Translations under genes and position numbers: made by a program | Notes under the pieces: generated by a model | What the model was told of the DNA's origin: nothing | The model's database searches: none | Seen by the model: the letters and a program-made list of their open reading frames with translations, nothing else | Part shown: piece by piece, positions 26,652 through 35,624 of the stretch | Numbering within the stretch: the first letter of the stretch is position 1 | Layout: every line of letters begins with the position of its first letter | Source of the DNA: Ignavibacteriota bacterium | Lineage (GTDB): Bacteria > Bacteroidota > Ignavibacteria > Ignavibacteriales > Melioribacteraceae | Direction of reading: 5' to 3' | Length of the DNA stretch: 64,000 nt | Assembly: GCA_002698995.1 (NCBI GenBank) | Contig: PAAX01000030.1 | Location: 1 to 64,000 of the forward strand

Positions 26652-27314
26652 ATGGAAAGAGGAATTGAACATTCCGGTGCATGGGCGGTTGCGATAGTAG
26701 TTATCGTTATCGCATCATGGCTGCTATACCGTTATCTCGCTCCAAAGACCTGGCGGGAATGGACAGGCGCCGGACTTATTCAGGCTTTTATTATTGCATT
26801 GTATGCAGAGATGTATGGCTTTCCGCTTACAATTTATTTTCTTGTTAGGTTTTTGGGATTAGATAGTACATATCTTAGTGCAAATCTTTGGTCCACCCTG
26901 ATAGGTGTTGGCGAAACCGGAATGATGGTCTCGATGATCATTGGGTATATATTACTTTTCACAGGATTTGGAATTTTCCTTAAAGGTTGGAGACAACTTT
27001 ACAAAGCTCATCAAGAAAACCGACTGGCAACAGGAGGATTATACAGCCTGGTTCGACATCCTCAATATACGGGACTCTTTATAGCGTTATTCGGTGAAGG
27101 TGTTGTTCATTGGCCAACGCTTTTCTCGGTTGGACTGTTTCCAATTATAGTAATTGTTTATTACCGGCTTGCCCGTAAGGAAGAACAGAAAACCATTGAA
27201 AAATTTGGCGATGAATATATAGAATACAAAAAGCATGTTCCTATGTTTATTCCGGTGAAGGGAAAATGGCGGAAGCTTGTTGAGAATTCCAATATATCTT
27301 CAAATGATACGTAA
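26652..27314 (+). CDS. Isoprenylcysteine carboxyl methyltransferase-like membrane enzyme
   Basis: A 220-residue membrane protein with about five helices. The C-terminal half has GGLYSLVRHPQYTGLF and the later RKEEQKTIEKFGDEYIEYKKHVPMFIP block, the hallmark of the ICMT/phospholipid methyltransferase-like family, which binds S-adenosylmethionine. In bacteria the acceptor is usually unknown; some members methylate thiols or lipids. It lies between the YHS set and a GAPDH gene. A link to metals is possible (thiol methylation) but only inferred. Confidence 0.78.
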   Translation: MERGIEHSGAWAVAIVVIVIASWLLYRYLAPKTWREWTGAGLIQAFIIALYAEMYGFPLTIYFLVRFLGLDSTYLSANLWSTLIGVGETGMMVSMIIGYILLFTGFGIFLKGWRQLYKAHQENRLATGGLYSLVRHPQYTGLFIALFGEGVVHWPTLFSVGLFPIIVIVYYRLARKEEQKTIEKFGDEYIEYKKHVPMFIPVKGKWRKLVENSNISSNDT

Positions 27315-27443
27315 CAATTTGCTTTATTATACAATGTGTTTCTCGACATCAATAAAGATTTCGGTCTTGTTTTATAATTAGGAGAGAAGAAGGTTTTTTA
27401 GAACCATCAATCACAGATTTACACATTTAAAAGGAAGTAAAAT

Positions 27444-28487
27444 ATGACTAACAAAAAAATTAAAGCAGCCGTAAATGGTTACGGCATTATCGGAAAACGG
27501 GTTGCAGATGCAATCAAACTTCAGCCGGATATGGAATTGGTTGGTGTTGCCGACGTAGAAAGCGATTATCGGGTTAAAGCCGCAGTTGTTTTGGGCTTAC
27601 CGATTTATGCATCACTGCCGGAAAAATCAAATGAAATGAAAGATGCCGGTATTCCAATAGCAGGAAATTTGGATGACTTACTAAAGCAGATTGATATAAT
27701 AGTTGATTGTACCCCAAAAGGAATCGGTGCAAAAAATCTTGAGCTTTATATAAAAGCCGGTGTAAAAGCAATTTATCAGGGCGGCGAAAAGCACAGTCTT
27801 ACAGGTCATTCTTTTGTAGCGCAAGCAAATTATGAAACAGCATTGGGATTGGATGCAACACGTGTTGTCTCATGTAATACCACAAGCACGGTCCGCACGC
27901 TTACAGCTTTGCGTAATGCCGGCTTGCTCAAAAAAGCACGAGGTGTTTTAATAAGACGCGCTACAGATCCCTGGGAATCTGACCATAGCGGAATTATGAA
28001 TACAGTTGTACCCGAACCGCATATTCCAAGCCATCAGGGACCGGATGCTCAAACAGTTGTACCGGAACTTGATGTAATAACAATGGCAGCTAAAGGGTCT
28101 CATACACAAACTCATAATCACTACTGGGTTGTAGAACTTACCCGCGATGCAAGCAGAGACGACGTGCTGGCAGCATTTAAAGCAGCTTCACGAATTGCTT
28201 TTATCCGAATGAGTGACGGCATTGTTGCGCTTAACAGCTCTATTGAATTAATGAAAGATATTGGACGACCTCGCGGCGATATGTGGGAAGTTGCATTATG
28301 GGAAGATGTATTAACCGTTAACGGAAATGAAGTCTATTACACTTATCAGGTTTATAATGAAGCCATTGTTGTTCCGGAGAGCATTGATGCGATCCGTGCT
28401 CTGATGGGTACGGTTAAAGATGGCTCTGAATCTATCCTTATTACCGATGAAGCAATGGGAATGCGGAAAGAATTTTTATATGAATAA
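27444..28487 (+). CDS. gap: Type II (archaeal-type) glyceraldehyde-3-phosphate dehydrogenase
   Basis: A 347-residue enzyme that oxidises glyceraldehyde 3-phosphate with NAD(P) and phosphate. The N-terminal Rossmann motif is VNGYGIIGKRV, the catalytic Cys near residue 143 lies in VVSCNTTS, and VPEPHIPSHQGPD and TMAAKGSHTQTHNHY are conserved in the archaeal GAPDH group. It is clearly distant from the usual bacterial GapA (which has SCTTNC). Type II enzymes are common in archaea and rare in bacteria, so a transferred gene is plausible. The following small gene overlaps its end by 8 bp. Confidence 0.87.
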   Translation: MTNKKIKAAVNGYGIIGKRVADAIKLQPDMELVGVADVESDYRVKAAVVLGLPIYASLPEKSNEMKDAGIPIAGNLDDLLKQIDIIVDCTPKGIGAKNLELYIKAGVKAIYQGGEKHSLTGHSFVAQANYETALGLDATRVVSCNTTSTVRTLTALRNAGLLKKARGVLIRRATDPWESDHSGIMNTVVPEPHIPSHQGPDAQTVVPELDVITMAAKGSHTQTHNHYWVVELTRDASRDDVLAAFKAASRIAFIRMSDGIVALNSSIELMKDIGRPRGDMWEVALWEDVLTVNGNEVYYTYQVYNEAIVVPESIDAIRALMGTVKDGSESILITDEAMGMRKEFLYE

Positions 28488-28812
28488 AATCAATCGCAAG
28501 CCGATTATATTTTTGATAATCGCGTGGCTGCTAGTATTATTATCTCTCTATTTAGAAATCATTTGGAGAGGTTCATTGTTTTCAAGATCAGGTTCTTTAA
28601 TGGTTTTGTTTGCTTTCATTGCTGAATATTACTTTTTGAGAGCACGGGATGTATATCATAGCGATCAGTTGAAAACATATTCAAGAGGAAATCAAGTAAA
28701 CTTTATGGAAATACATCCATCAAAAAACCATCAATACTTAGAAAAAGCTTCACACATTACCGTAATTATCGGGACTATCATTTGGGGTTATGGTGATTTA
28801 TTATTCCAATAA
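28480..28812 (+). CDS. Small membrane protein of unknown function
   Basis: A 110-residue protein with two N-terminal helices (about residues 8-28 and 40-55), a polar middle (RARDVYHSDQ...) and one C-terminal helix (TVIIGTIIWGYGDLLF). I do not recognise the family. I take the ATG at 28480, which overlaps the end of the GAPDH gene by 8 bp and implies coupled translation; a longer frame would begin well inside that gene. No metal-binding residues stand out. Confidence 0.65.
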   Translation: MNKINRKPIIFLIIAWLLVLLSLYLEIIWRGSLFSRSGSLMVLFAFIAEYYFLRARDVYHSDQLKTYSRGNQVNFMEIHPSKNHQYLEKASHITVIIGTIIWGYGDLLFQ

Positions 28813-28874
28813 ATTCATTTAAATATATTTTAAAAAATAAATTGAAATTTCTAAATACATAATAAAGGCTCATA

Positions 28875-30203
28875 ATGCATCCTTCTTCTAAAAGTAAGTT
28901 ATCTCTCATCGGATCAGTATCCTTAGGAACCGGTGTTATGATAGGCGCCGGAATATTTGCACTTATGGGACAAGTTGCCGAATTAGCCGGCAGTCTTTTC
29001 CCTGTAGCGTTTTTAGCCGGAGGTATTATAACCGGTCTTAGCGCTTATTCTTATGTAAAATTCTCCAATGCATATCCGTCGTCTGGGGGAGTTGCTAAAT
29101 TTTTGAGAAAAGCTTACGGTCCGGGTACAGCTACCGGTTCTTTTTCTCTTTTAATGTATGTCTCGATGGTCATCGCAGAAAGCCTTGTAGCCAGAACTTT
29201 TGGTTCCTACACACTTAGGTTATTCGATGTTGATGATGGTGGTGCTTTTGTCCCTGTCCTGGGTGTGGTTTTGATTGCTGCAGCCTTTATCATAAATGTA
29301 TCCGGCAATAAAATAATTGGAGCGACTGCAACTATTACAGCGATTGCAAAAATACTGGGTATTGCCTTATTAGCAATTGCACTACTTGCTGCATCGGGTT
29401 TTCCCTCCTTCGAAACTTTGGGTTCGTCAGAGACCAGCGATTGGTCAATGACCGGAGGTTTTGTTGCAGCTTTGGCATTGTCGATACTTGCCTATAAGGG
29501 GTTTACGACAATCACTAACCAAGGCGGTGATATTGTAAATCCAAATAAAAACGTAGGGCGTTCCATCATTATTTCAGTTTTAATTTGTATGGTCATTTAT
29601 GTTGCATTAGCTCTGTCTGTTTCAGCAAACCTAAGCATACCGGAAATCATTAAAGCAAAAAATTACGCTCTTGCAGAAGCATCCCAACCGGTGTTCGGTA
29701 ATTTGGGTTTATGGTTTACAGTAATTTTGGCAATCATAGCCACTGTATCGGGATTGATTGCCAGTGTTTTTTCTGCATCCCGGCTGCTTGCAATGTTGAG
29801 CAATATGAAACAAATACCTTATCTGCAATTTAAATTCAGTAACCCGGCGCTTCTGTTTACTGTTTCACTAGCTACAATACTGACTATTCTATTTGATCTG
29901 ACGAGGATTGCAGCCATAGGCGCCATATTTTATATTGTTATGGATATAGCTGTTCATTGGGGGCTCTTTAAATTTCTGAGAAAGGAAGTTAGTTATAAGC
30001 CTATTTTTCCATTGCTTGCATTACTTTTTGATGCCGTTATTCTTAGTGCCTTTATATTACTAAAATTTAAAAGCGATCCTCTTATACTTATCGTTTCCTT
30101 CGGGGGCATTCTTATAGTCGTAATTGCTGAGAGGCTTTTTATGAAAACTCATACTGATAAGGATGGTAAAATGCATATGGAAATGGATATGAAGGATAGT
30201 TAG
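28875..30203 (+). CDS. APC-family amino acid permease
   Basis: A 442-residue transporter with about twelve transmembrane helices. The first helix has GTGVMIGAGIFALMG, the substrate-binding glycine-rich signature of the amino acid-polyamine-cation family, and YKGFTTITNQGGDI lies in helix 6. The C-terminus ends with a Met/Asp-rich tail (DGKMHMEMDMKDS) that is unusual for the family and might touch metals. The substrate is unknown. Confidence 0.83.
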   Translation: MHPSSKSKLSLIGSVSLGTGVMIGAGIFALMGQVAELAGSLFPVAFLAGGIITGLSAYSYVKFSNAYPSSGGVAKFLRKAYGPGTATGSFSLLMYVSMVIAESLVARTFGSYTLRLFDVDDGGAFVPVLGVVLIAAAFIINVSGNKIIGATATITAIAKILGIALLAIALLAASGFPSFETLGSSETSDWSMTGGFVAALALSILAYKGFTTITNQGGDIVNPNKNVGRSIIISVLICMVIYVALALSVSANLSIPEIIKAKNYALAEASQPVFGNLGLWFTVILAIIATVSGLIASVFSASRLLAMLSNMKQIPYLQFKFSNPALLFTVSLATILTILFDLTRIAAIGAIFYIVMDIAVHWGLFKFLRKEVSYKPIFPLLALLFDAVILSAFILLKFKSDPLILIVSFGGILIVVIAERLFMKTHTDKDGKMHMEMDMKDS

Positions 30204-30245
30204 AAAAAGATTTTTTATTCTTTGTATTACACACTCTGATTTGAT

Positions 30246-30291
30246 TGTTTACAGATCATATCAACCATACAGTTGTAAAAGGCTGTAAACA
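30246..30291. repeat. Inverted repeat TGTTTACAG / CTGTAAACA
   Basis: Perfect nine-bp arms at 30246-30254 and 30283-30291, separated by 28 bases, lie between the permease and the DMT transporter genes. It could be an operator or hairpin for the downstream gene. Confidence 0.4.
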
Positions 30292-30337
30292 TAATAACTA
30301 ACTCTAATAAATTTTTAACAACATTAGGTATTTTTAC

Positions 30338-31276
30338 ATGGAAAATAATTTTGTTCAACCTGGATTTTTTCATAAAGACAGGAAACTTTCGCCCTATACA
30401 GTCTTCGGGCTGATGCTTATTTATACATTTGTTGCGGCAATATGTTATACCGCTATTAAATTAGGTTTGGAGTACTCATCTCCCCTTCGATTTGCCGGGT
30501 TGAGAACATTAATTGGAGGTGTTTCGCTAATTGCATTACTTATTATATTAAAAAAACCAATTCTTATTCGCCGTGATTTGATAAAGTGGGTCTTACCGGT
30601 TGGTTTTGTATCGACAACTATTACATTCGGATTTATGTTTTCAAGTCCTGAATTTACCGGGGCGGGTATTGCTTCAGTTTTAGGTAACTCTCAACCCCTC
30701 ACAATCATAGTGTTAGCAGCGTTATTTCTTAATGAAAAAATCACATTAGTAAAAATTACAGCTCTCATTTTGGGAATGGCAGGAATTATACTTATCTCGG
30801 CACAGGCATTTATGAATGAAAATCCGTATGCATTCATCGGCGCGATGCTAGCCACAGGAACATCACTTGGCGCTGCTATTACTGCCATTTTATTAAAAAA
30901 AATAAAACCAGGTACGGATCTTATTTCGTTCACCGGTTGGCAGCTTATTGCCGGAGGTCTTCCGCTATTTGCCTCTTCATTTCTTTTCGAGTCTGAACGC
31001 AGTATTAATTGGTCCGGTACATTTTTAGGCTTAGTTATATTTTTAGGTATAATTGGAACAGCCCTTACAGAAATAATCTGGTTTTGGCTCCTCCAGAAAT
31101 ATGACGCAAGTAAACTATCACTATACCTGTTTTTGATACCGGTGTTCGGACTAATTTTTGCTTTCATAGCGTTTGGAGAAACACTTCAGGTTTTCGAAAT
31201 TTCAGGAATTATCGTTGTATTATCGGCAATTGGATTATCTGTTATAAATGAGTTTAAGAACAAGCTATCAAAATAA
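30338..31276 (+). CDS. EamA/DMT-family transporter
   Basis: A 312-residue protein with ten predicted helices in two EamA repeats. Each has the pattern of a small-residue-rich helix following a FxGLR or GAALATG-type motif, and the second repeat ends ILSAIGLS-like (here VVLSAIGLSVINEFKN). Members export metabolites or drugs; the substrate is not predictable. The start ATG at 30338 has only a weak ribosome binding site. Confidence 0.83.
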   Translation: MENNFVQPGFFHKDRKLSPYTVFGLMLIYTFVAAICYTAIKLGLEYSSPLRFAGLRTLIGGVSLIALLIILKKPILIRRDLIKWVLPVGFVSTTITFGFMFSSPEFTGAGIASVLGNSQPLTIIVLAALFLNEKITLVKITALILGMAGIILISAQAFMNENPYAFIGAMLATGTSLGAAITAILLKKIKPGTDLISFTGWQLIAGGLPLFASSFLFESERSINWSGTFLGLVIFLGIIGTALTEIIWFWLLQKYDASKLSLYLFLIPVFGLIFAFIAFGETLQVFEISGIIVVLSAIGLSVINEFKNKLSK

Positions 31277-31278
31277 TA

Positions 31279-31300
31279 GCTGATTATTTAACTATCAGCA
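31279..31300. repeat. Short hairpin after the DMT transporter
   Basis: GCTGAT and ATCAGC arms form a short stem just after the transporter stop. Support is weak. Confidence 0.3.
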
Positions 31301-31351
31301 GGGAGCAACAAACAAAATATTGATCTGATCTAAATGTGAAAGGAAATATTT

Positions 31352-32491
31352 TTGAGCAAAGAAAAATATATTACTATTGTTGGCGCCGGACCGGCAGGAT
31401 TAACCGCAGCTATAAACTTAGCTAATGCCGGATTTGAGACCACTGTTTATGAGCAAAACCAAAATGCCGGACTTCGTTTTAATGGTGATTTTCAAGGGCT
31501 GGAAAATTGGTCGGATGAAGATGATACGCTGCAAATATTAAACCAGATCGGCATTAAAATTAATTTTTTATGTCATCCATATTCAGGAAATGATGGTCTG
31601 TTTTACGGACCAAAACTTGAAAAAGTTAAAGTAAAAACTTCACGACCTCTTTTCTATCTAATTGAAAGAGGTTCTAATCCGAATTCGTTAGATCAGGGAT
31701 TACGAAAACAAGCCGAAGAACTGGGCGTAAATATTTTGTGGGGCAAAAAACTTGAATCGGTTGACGACTCAAAAGCTATATTAGGCACAGGCCCAAAAGC
31801 AGCAGATGCTATTGCTAAAGGAATGGTATTCAGAACACCACTCGATGATATCTTTATAGGTTTTATAGATGATAAGATTGCACCTAAAGCTTATGCTTAT
31901 CTTTTAGTTAATGATGGAAAAGCTACGTTCGCAACATGTATGTTCGAAGATTTTCAAAATGAAAAGATTTACTACGAAAGAGCATTGAGAGCGCTTAATA
32001 CAGTGATAGATATCGATATAAATGAACCTGAAGAATTCGGAGGATTTGTTAACTTCTTCAATGAACCTAAGATTTCCAAAAACAACAGAATATTATATGT
32101 AGGCGAAAACGCCGGATTCCAGGATGCTCTGTGGGGATTTGGAATTAAGTATGCTATGCTTTCAGGTTATTATGCTGCAGAAAGTATAATTCACAATCAG
32201 GATTATAAAAAGTTATGCGAAATAAATCTACTGCCTAAACTTAAAACTTCGCTTGCAAACCGGTGGTTGTTTGCACATCTATATAACCCGGGTTATACTT
32301 TTATTCTTAACAAACTGAAAACAATGGGCGATGTTATCCCGGCTTTAAAAAAGCATTATAATACTTCAATGAGCAAAAAATTAGTCTATCAAATTGCAAA
32401 ACGCTGGTACAAAACAAGATTAATTGATAAACAATGTATGCACGAAAATTGTGATTGCGTTTGGTGCAGGCACGGCAAACATGCACATTGA
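31352..32491 (+). CDS. FAD-dependent oxidoreductase, geranylgeranyl-reductase type
   Basis: A 379-residue flavoprotein. The N-terminal dinucleotide fold GAGPAGLTAAINLANAG binds FAD, and VGENAGFQDALWGFGIKYAMLSG near residue 255 is the second FAD motif typical of geranylgeranyl reductase/FixC relatives. The last 15 residues carry CDCVWCRHGKHAH, a Cys/His tail that may bind metal. The start is TTG at 31352, with an AAGGA site nine bases upstream. The substrate is unknown. Confidence 0.78.
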   Translation: MSKEKYITIVGAGPAGLTAAINLANAGFETTVYEQNQNAGLRFNGDFQGLENWSDEDDTLQILNQIGIKINFLCHPYSGNDGLFYGPKLEKVKVKTSRPLFYLIERGSNPNSLDQGLRKQAEELGVNILWGKKLESVDDSKAILGTGPKAADAIAKGMVFRTPLDDIFIGFIDDKIAPKAYAYLLVNDGKATFATCMFEDFQNEKIYYERALRALNTVIDIDINEPEEFGGFVNFFNEPKISKNNRILYVGENAGFQDALWGFGIKYAMLSGYYAAESIIHNQDYKKLCEINLLPKLKTSLANRWLFAHLYNPGYTFILNKLKTMGDVIPALKKHYNTSMSKKLVYQIAKRWYKTRLIDKQCMHENCDCVWCRHGKHAH

Positions 32492-32500
32492 ACGAAGTAA

Positions 32501-32529
32501 AATGCAGTCTTACAAAGATGGGCTGCATT
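32501..32529. terminator. Bidirectional hairpin between convergent genes
   Basis: AATGCAG (32501-32507) pairs with CTGCATT (32523-32529). It lies between the stops of the flavoprotein gene (+) and merA (-), so it can end both transcripts. Confidence 0.55.
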
Positions 32530-32540
32530 AATCTCATAAA

Positions 32541-34184
32541 TCAAACCACACAACAACTAAGTTTCTTAACATCTTTATCAAAACTTATAGCTGCTATTTT
32601 AATTCCCTCTGATAATGTTAGATATGGATGGAACATTTGTTTTAATTCTTTTACTGTAATTCCGTATTTGATTGCAAGAGAAATTTCCATCAATAGTTCT
32701 GAACCTTCAGAAGCTAATATTCTTGCGCCGATAAGTTTATCGTTTTCTTTGTTGCGAAAAAGTTTGATAAACCCTTTTTTATTTCGTGCAGCAAGCGAAC
32801 GGGGAACATCTTTTAGTTGAATTTTCGAGACTTCGTAATCAATTTTATTTTCGTATGCTTGATTTTCATCCATTCCAACACCGGCTACTTGCGGGTCGAT
32901 GAATATTACCCAAGGAAAAACTGAATAATCTTTTTTGATTGGACTTTCAGCAAACATATTTGCAACTGCCAAAGAACCCTCATAAGCAGCGGAATAAACA
33001 AACAAATATTCACCGGTCACATCCCCGGCTGAATAAATATTGGGAATTGATGTTTGCATATACTCATTTGTCTTAATGAAATCTTTCATATGAAATTCAA
33101 CACCGACTTCTTCTAATCCGAAACCTTTAGTATTTCCTTTTCTGCCGGTTGCAACAAAGATATGTGACCCTTGAATGGTTTCTATTTCATCTTTAACCAA
33201 GGCATTAACCAAAACTTTACCTTCTTTCATATTGATAGATTTTATTTTCCCACCGGTTTTTATTTCTATTCCTTCTTCTGCGAGATATTCTTTCAATGTT
33301 TCGGTTACATCCGGCATTTCGTCTGGAAGAATTCTGAATGACCGTTGAAGAATTGTAACTTTAGAACCGAGACGTGCAAACATCTGAGCATTTTCCAAAG
33401 CGATATATCTTCCACCGATTATAATCAAATGCTCAGGAAGTTCTTCTAAATCATACAATGTTTCGTTTGTTAAATAGTTAATCTCGTTTAAACCGGGAAT
33501 ATCCGGCACAAATGTGTTTGAGCCGGTTGCAATTAAAATATTTTCCGCCGAATATTTTTTACCATCGGCTTCAATTGTGTTTTTGTCTATAAGTCTTCCG
33601 TATGCTTTAAGAATTCTTACATTAGAATCATCTTTCAATACATCTATATATTTGTGTTGCCTTAACTCTTCAACTAATTCAGTTTTTTGATGGATAACTT
33701 CCTTAAAATTAATTTTATTATCGCCAGATTTTATTGAAGAAAAATTTGGATGGTTGGCTGTGTAAACTTGTTCTGCAGTTCTTATTAAAGTTTTAGATGG
33801 AACACAGCCAACATTTACGCAAGTACCACCAAGAGGCAAACCGTCATTTATCATAAGAACTGTTTTCTCAAATTCACTGGCTTTAATTGCTGCAGAAAAA
33901 GCAGCAGAACCTCCGCCAATGATAATCAAATCATAATGATCAGATTTATTATTATTCGTTTCTACCTCCCCAACTACTTTATAATCACCAATAGAAATTA
34001 TGGCATCTATAATTTCAGATTTTGATACTTTATCTGAATCGAAACTGAATTCTCCTTTCTTTTCCGGATAACTTACCTTCGCAGATAATACACCTTTAAG
34101 TTGGGTAATTTTATTATTAATGGTTTGCGCGCAATGGTCGCAGGTCATTCCTTTTATTATTAATTCTGTTATTCGAACACTCAT
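32541..34184 (-). CDS. merA: Mercuric reductase with N-terminal HMA domain
   Basis: A 547-residue flavoenzyme that reduces Hg(II) to Hg(0) with NADPH. Residues 1-70 form a heavy-metal-associated domain with GMTCDHC (12-18). The redox-active disulfide motif is GGTCVNVGCVPSK. The C-terminus ends KLSCCVV, preserving the vicinal Cys pair that is needed to take Hg(II) from the other subunit, so it is a true MerA and not only a dihydrolipoamide dehydrogenase relative. The start is the ATG at 34182-34184, with a GGAG site; a GTG two codons earlier is possible. It is the last gene of the mer operon, 12 bp after merTP. Confidence 0.95.
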   Translation of the reverse strand: MSVRITELIIKGMTCDHCAQTINNKITQLKGVLSAKVSYPEKKGEFSFDSDKVSKSEIIDAIISIGDYKVVGEVETNNNKSDHYDLIIIGGGSAAFSAAIKASEFEKTVLMINDGLPLGGTCVNVGCVPSKTLIRTAEQVYTANHPNFSSIKSGDNKINFKEVIHQKTELVEELRQHKYIDVLKDDSNVRILKAYGRLIDKNTIEADGKKYSAENILIATGSNTFVPDIPGLNEINYLTNETLYDLEELPEHLIIIGGRYIALENAQMFARLGSKVTILQRSFRILPDEMPDVTETLKEYLAEEGIEIKTGGKIKSINMKEGKVLVNALVKDEIETIQGSHIFVATGRKGNTKGFGLEEVGVEFHMKDFIKTNEYMQTSIPNIYSAGDVTGEYLFVYSAAYEGSLAVANMFAESPIKKDYSVFPWVIFIDPQVAGVGMDENQAYENKIDYEVSKIQLKDVPRSLAARNKKGFIKLFRNKENDKLIGARILASEGSELLMEISLAIKYGITVKELKQMFHPYLTLSEGIKIAAISFDKDVKKLSCCVV

Positions 34185-34196
34185 TATCACTCCAAC

Positions 34197-34892
34197 TTAA
34201 TTTTGTTTTTCATCAACTGATTGAATCTTTTTTACTTTATATCCAACTTTATATTCGATTGCTTTTTTCAATTGTTCAGGTTGAACTTTAGTTGCATCAT
34301 ATTGAACATAAGCAATTCCGGTCTGATAAGATGATTCAGCGCTCAAAACACCCTTTTCCGATTTAAGCGCATAATCAACAGATTGTTCGCAACTTGTGCA
34401 AGTCATTCCTTCAATTTCCAGTTTCGCTTTTATTATGTGATTTGTCCGAAGGACTCCACTCGGAGAATTTGTTGAAAATACGCTTTGAGATTCCGGCTTA
34501 TCCCTTTGGGGGAAGAATGCTTGAGAGTAATAAGGAAATGTAATTAAAACAACTGCAATCACTGCTACTATCCATAAGAATGATTTAGAATTAATAAAGC
34601 TTTTCTTTATATCAACTTTATCATCATCGCCTTCCTTCGCAGAAGCTTCGGCAGGTAAACAAGCACATTCTATCTCATCTTTTTCCTTAGGTTTGTATGC
34701 ATTATAAAAAGCATAGCCGAGAATAATTATTGTAAATGCTATAAAGTAAGGGCGGAGTGGCTCAAGAAAAGAAAATGTAGATGCAATACCACTCAATCCG
34801 CCTAATACCGCTAATACTGGCGTAATACAACACAATGAAGCAAGCACTGCCGTTACGATTGCGCTGTTTCTGAATAATTTATTTGTCTTCAT
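34197..34892 (-). CDS. merTP: MerT-MerP fusion mercury transporter
   Basis: A 231-residue inner-membrane protein. The MerT part (about residues 10-70) has the vicinal Cys pair LCCITPVL at 21-22 in its first helix and a cytoplasmic ECACLP pair. A third helix follows near residue 105-125, and a periplasmic MerP-like HMA domain closes the protein, with GMTCTSC near residue 165. It imports Hg(II) for reduction by MerA. The fused form is known from some non-proteobacterial mer operons. A strong hairpin (34941-34974) separates it from the small peptide gene. Confidence 0.9.
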   Translation of the reverse strand: MKTNKLFRNSAIVTAVLASLCCITPVLAVLGGLSGIASTFSFLEPLRPYFIAFTIIILGYAFYNAYKPKEKDEIECACLPAEASAKEGDDDKVDIKKSFINSKSFLWIVAVIAVVLITFPYYSQAFFPQRDKPESQSVFSTNSPSGVLRTNHIIKAKLEIEGMTCTSCEQSVDYALKSEKGVLSAESSYQTGIAYVQYDATKVQPEQLKKAIEYKVGYKVKKIQSVDEKQN

Positions 34893-34940
34893 AATAATTT
34901 AACTCCGTAAAATCATAATATTCTTCTTTAACAAAATTCT

Positions 34941-34974
34941 AAAAGGGATTCGGTATTTAATCCGAATCCCTTTA
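34941..34974 (-). terminator. Perfect hairpin inside the mer operon (possible attenuator)
   Basis: AAAGGGATTCGG (34942-34953) pairs with CCGAATCCCTTT (34962-34973) around an eight-base loop. It lies between the 49-residue peptide gene and merTP and ends in a short T tract on the minus strand. It may partly terminate or process the transcript. Confidence 0.7.
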
Positions 34975-34984
34975 AGTTTATCCA

Positions 34985-35134
34985 CTATTTGCAGCAAGAA
35001 GGATATTCCGGGCATTCGGGTGTTCCTCTAAGGGGACAAACCGAATTATCTGTGTTGGTACTTGCCCCAGTGAAGGCGAGTGCACTCACTGTTATTCCCA
35101 ATATTCCAAAAATTAATGCAAGCTTGCGTTTCAT
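34985..35134 (-). CDS. 49-residue exported Cys-rich peptide of the mer operon
   Basis: A signal-peptide-like N-terminus (MKRKLALIFGILGITVSALAFTG) is followed by a short mature part with CPLRGTPECPEYPSCC, four cysteines including a vicinal pair. Its ATG overlaps the merR stop as ATGA, which implies coupled translation. The composition fits a periplasmic Hg(II)-binding peptide that might feed MerTP. The family has no name that I know. Confidence 0.7.
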   Translation of the reverse strand: MKRKLALIFGILGITVSALAFTGASTNTDNSVCPLRGTPECPEYPSCCK

Positions 35135-35565
35135 ATCGTATCACCTCCTTTCAATGATTTCGTTTTAGGGTCAATTACTTCAAGAATGGGACACTCATCA
35201 GTAGAAAGTTCTTCACATACACATTGATTAACCAATTTTACCAAAACATTTTTAATACTCTTCAAGTCTTTTATTCTTTCTTCGATGTCTGTTAATTTAT
35301 TTTCGGCTAAATGTTTTACATCTCCGCAAGTTGCAGTTGATTCAATTTTTATATTCAATAATTCTTTTATTTCTTTTAATGTAAAACCAAGTTCTTTTGC
35401 TCTTTTTATAAATAATAACCTTTTTAAATCCAACTCATCATAAATACGATAGCGTGATTCCATACGCTTTGGTTTAGGCATAATTTTTATTTTTTCATAA
35501 TAGCGTAAAGTCTCTATATTCACACCGATTTTTTCAGCTATTTCGCCAACTTTGTAGTGTTCCAT
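35131..35565 (-). CDS. merR: MerR-type mercury regulator
   Basis: A 144-residue regulator. The winged helix-turn-helix is at residues 4-45 (VGEIAEKIGVNIETLRYYE), followed by a dimer helix. Cysteines at 80 (TCGDV), 115/117 (QCVCEE) and 125 (ECPILE) match the positions of the three Hg(II) ligands in Tn501 MerR, so Hg(II) is the likely effector. It is the first gene of the mer operon, transcribed from the promoter at 35593-35624, where it should bind and activate by unwinding. The next gene overlaps its stop. Confidence 0.92.
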   Translation of the reverse strand: MEHYKVGEIAEKIGVNIETLRYYEKIKIMPKPKRMESRYRIYDELDLKRLLFIKRAKELGFTLKEIKELLNIKIESTATCGDVKHLAENKLTDIEERIKDLKSIKNVLVKLVNQCVCEELSTDECPILEVIDPKTKSLKGGDTI

Positions 35566-35592
35566 TTCTAAACCTATTTTTCACTTAATACA

Positions 35593-35624
35593 AATATAAT
35601 ATCAGTAGTAGAGTACGGAGTCAA
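35593..35624 (-). promoter_or_regulatory. MerR-responsive promoter of the mer operon
   Basis: On the minus strand a -35 TTGACT is followed by CCGTACTCTACTACTG. The TTGACTCCGTAC part is the same as in the Tn501 mer operator, but the second half-site has diverged from GTACGG. A -10 TATATT with a 20-bp spacer, or TATTAT with 17 bp, fits; the long spacer would suit MerR activation. Confidence 0.75.
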
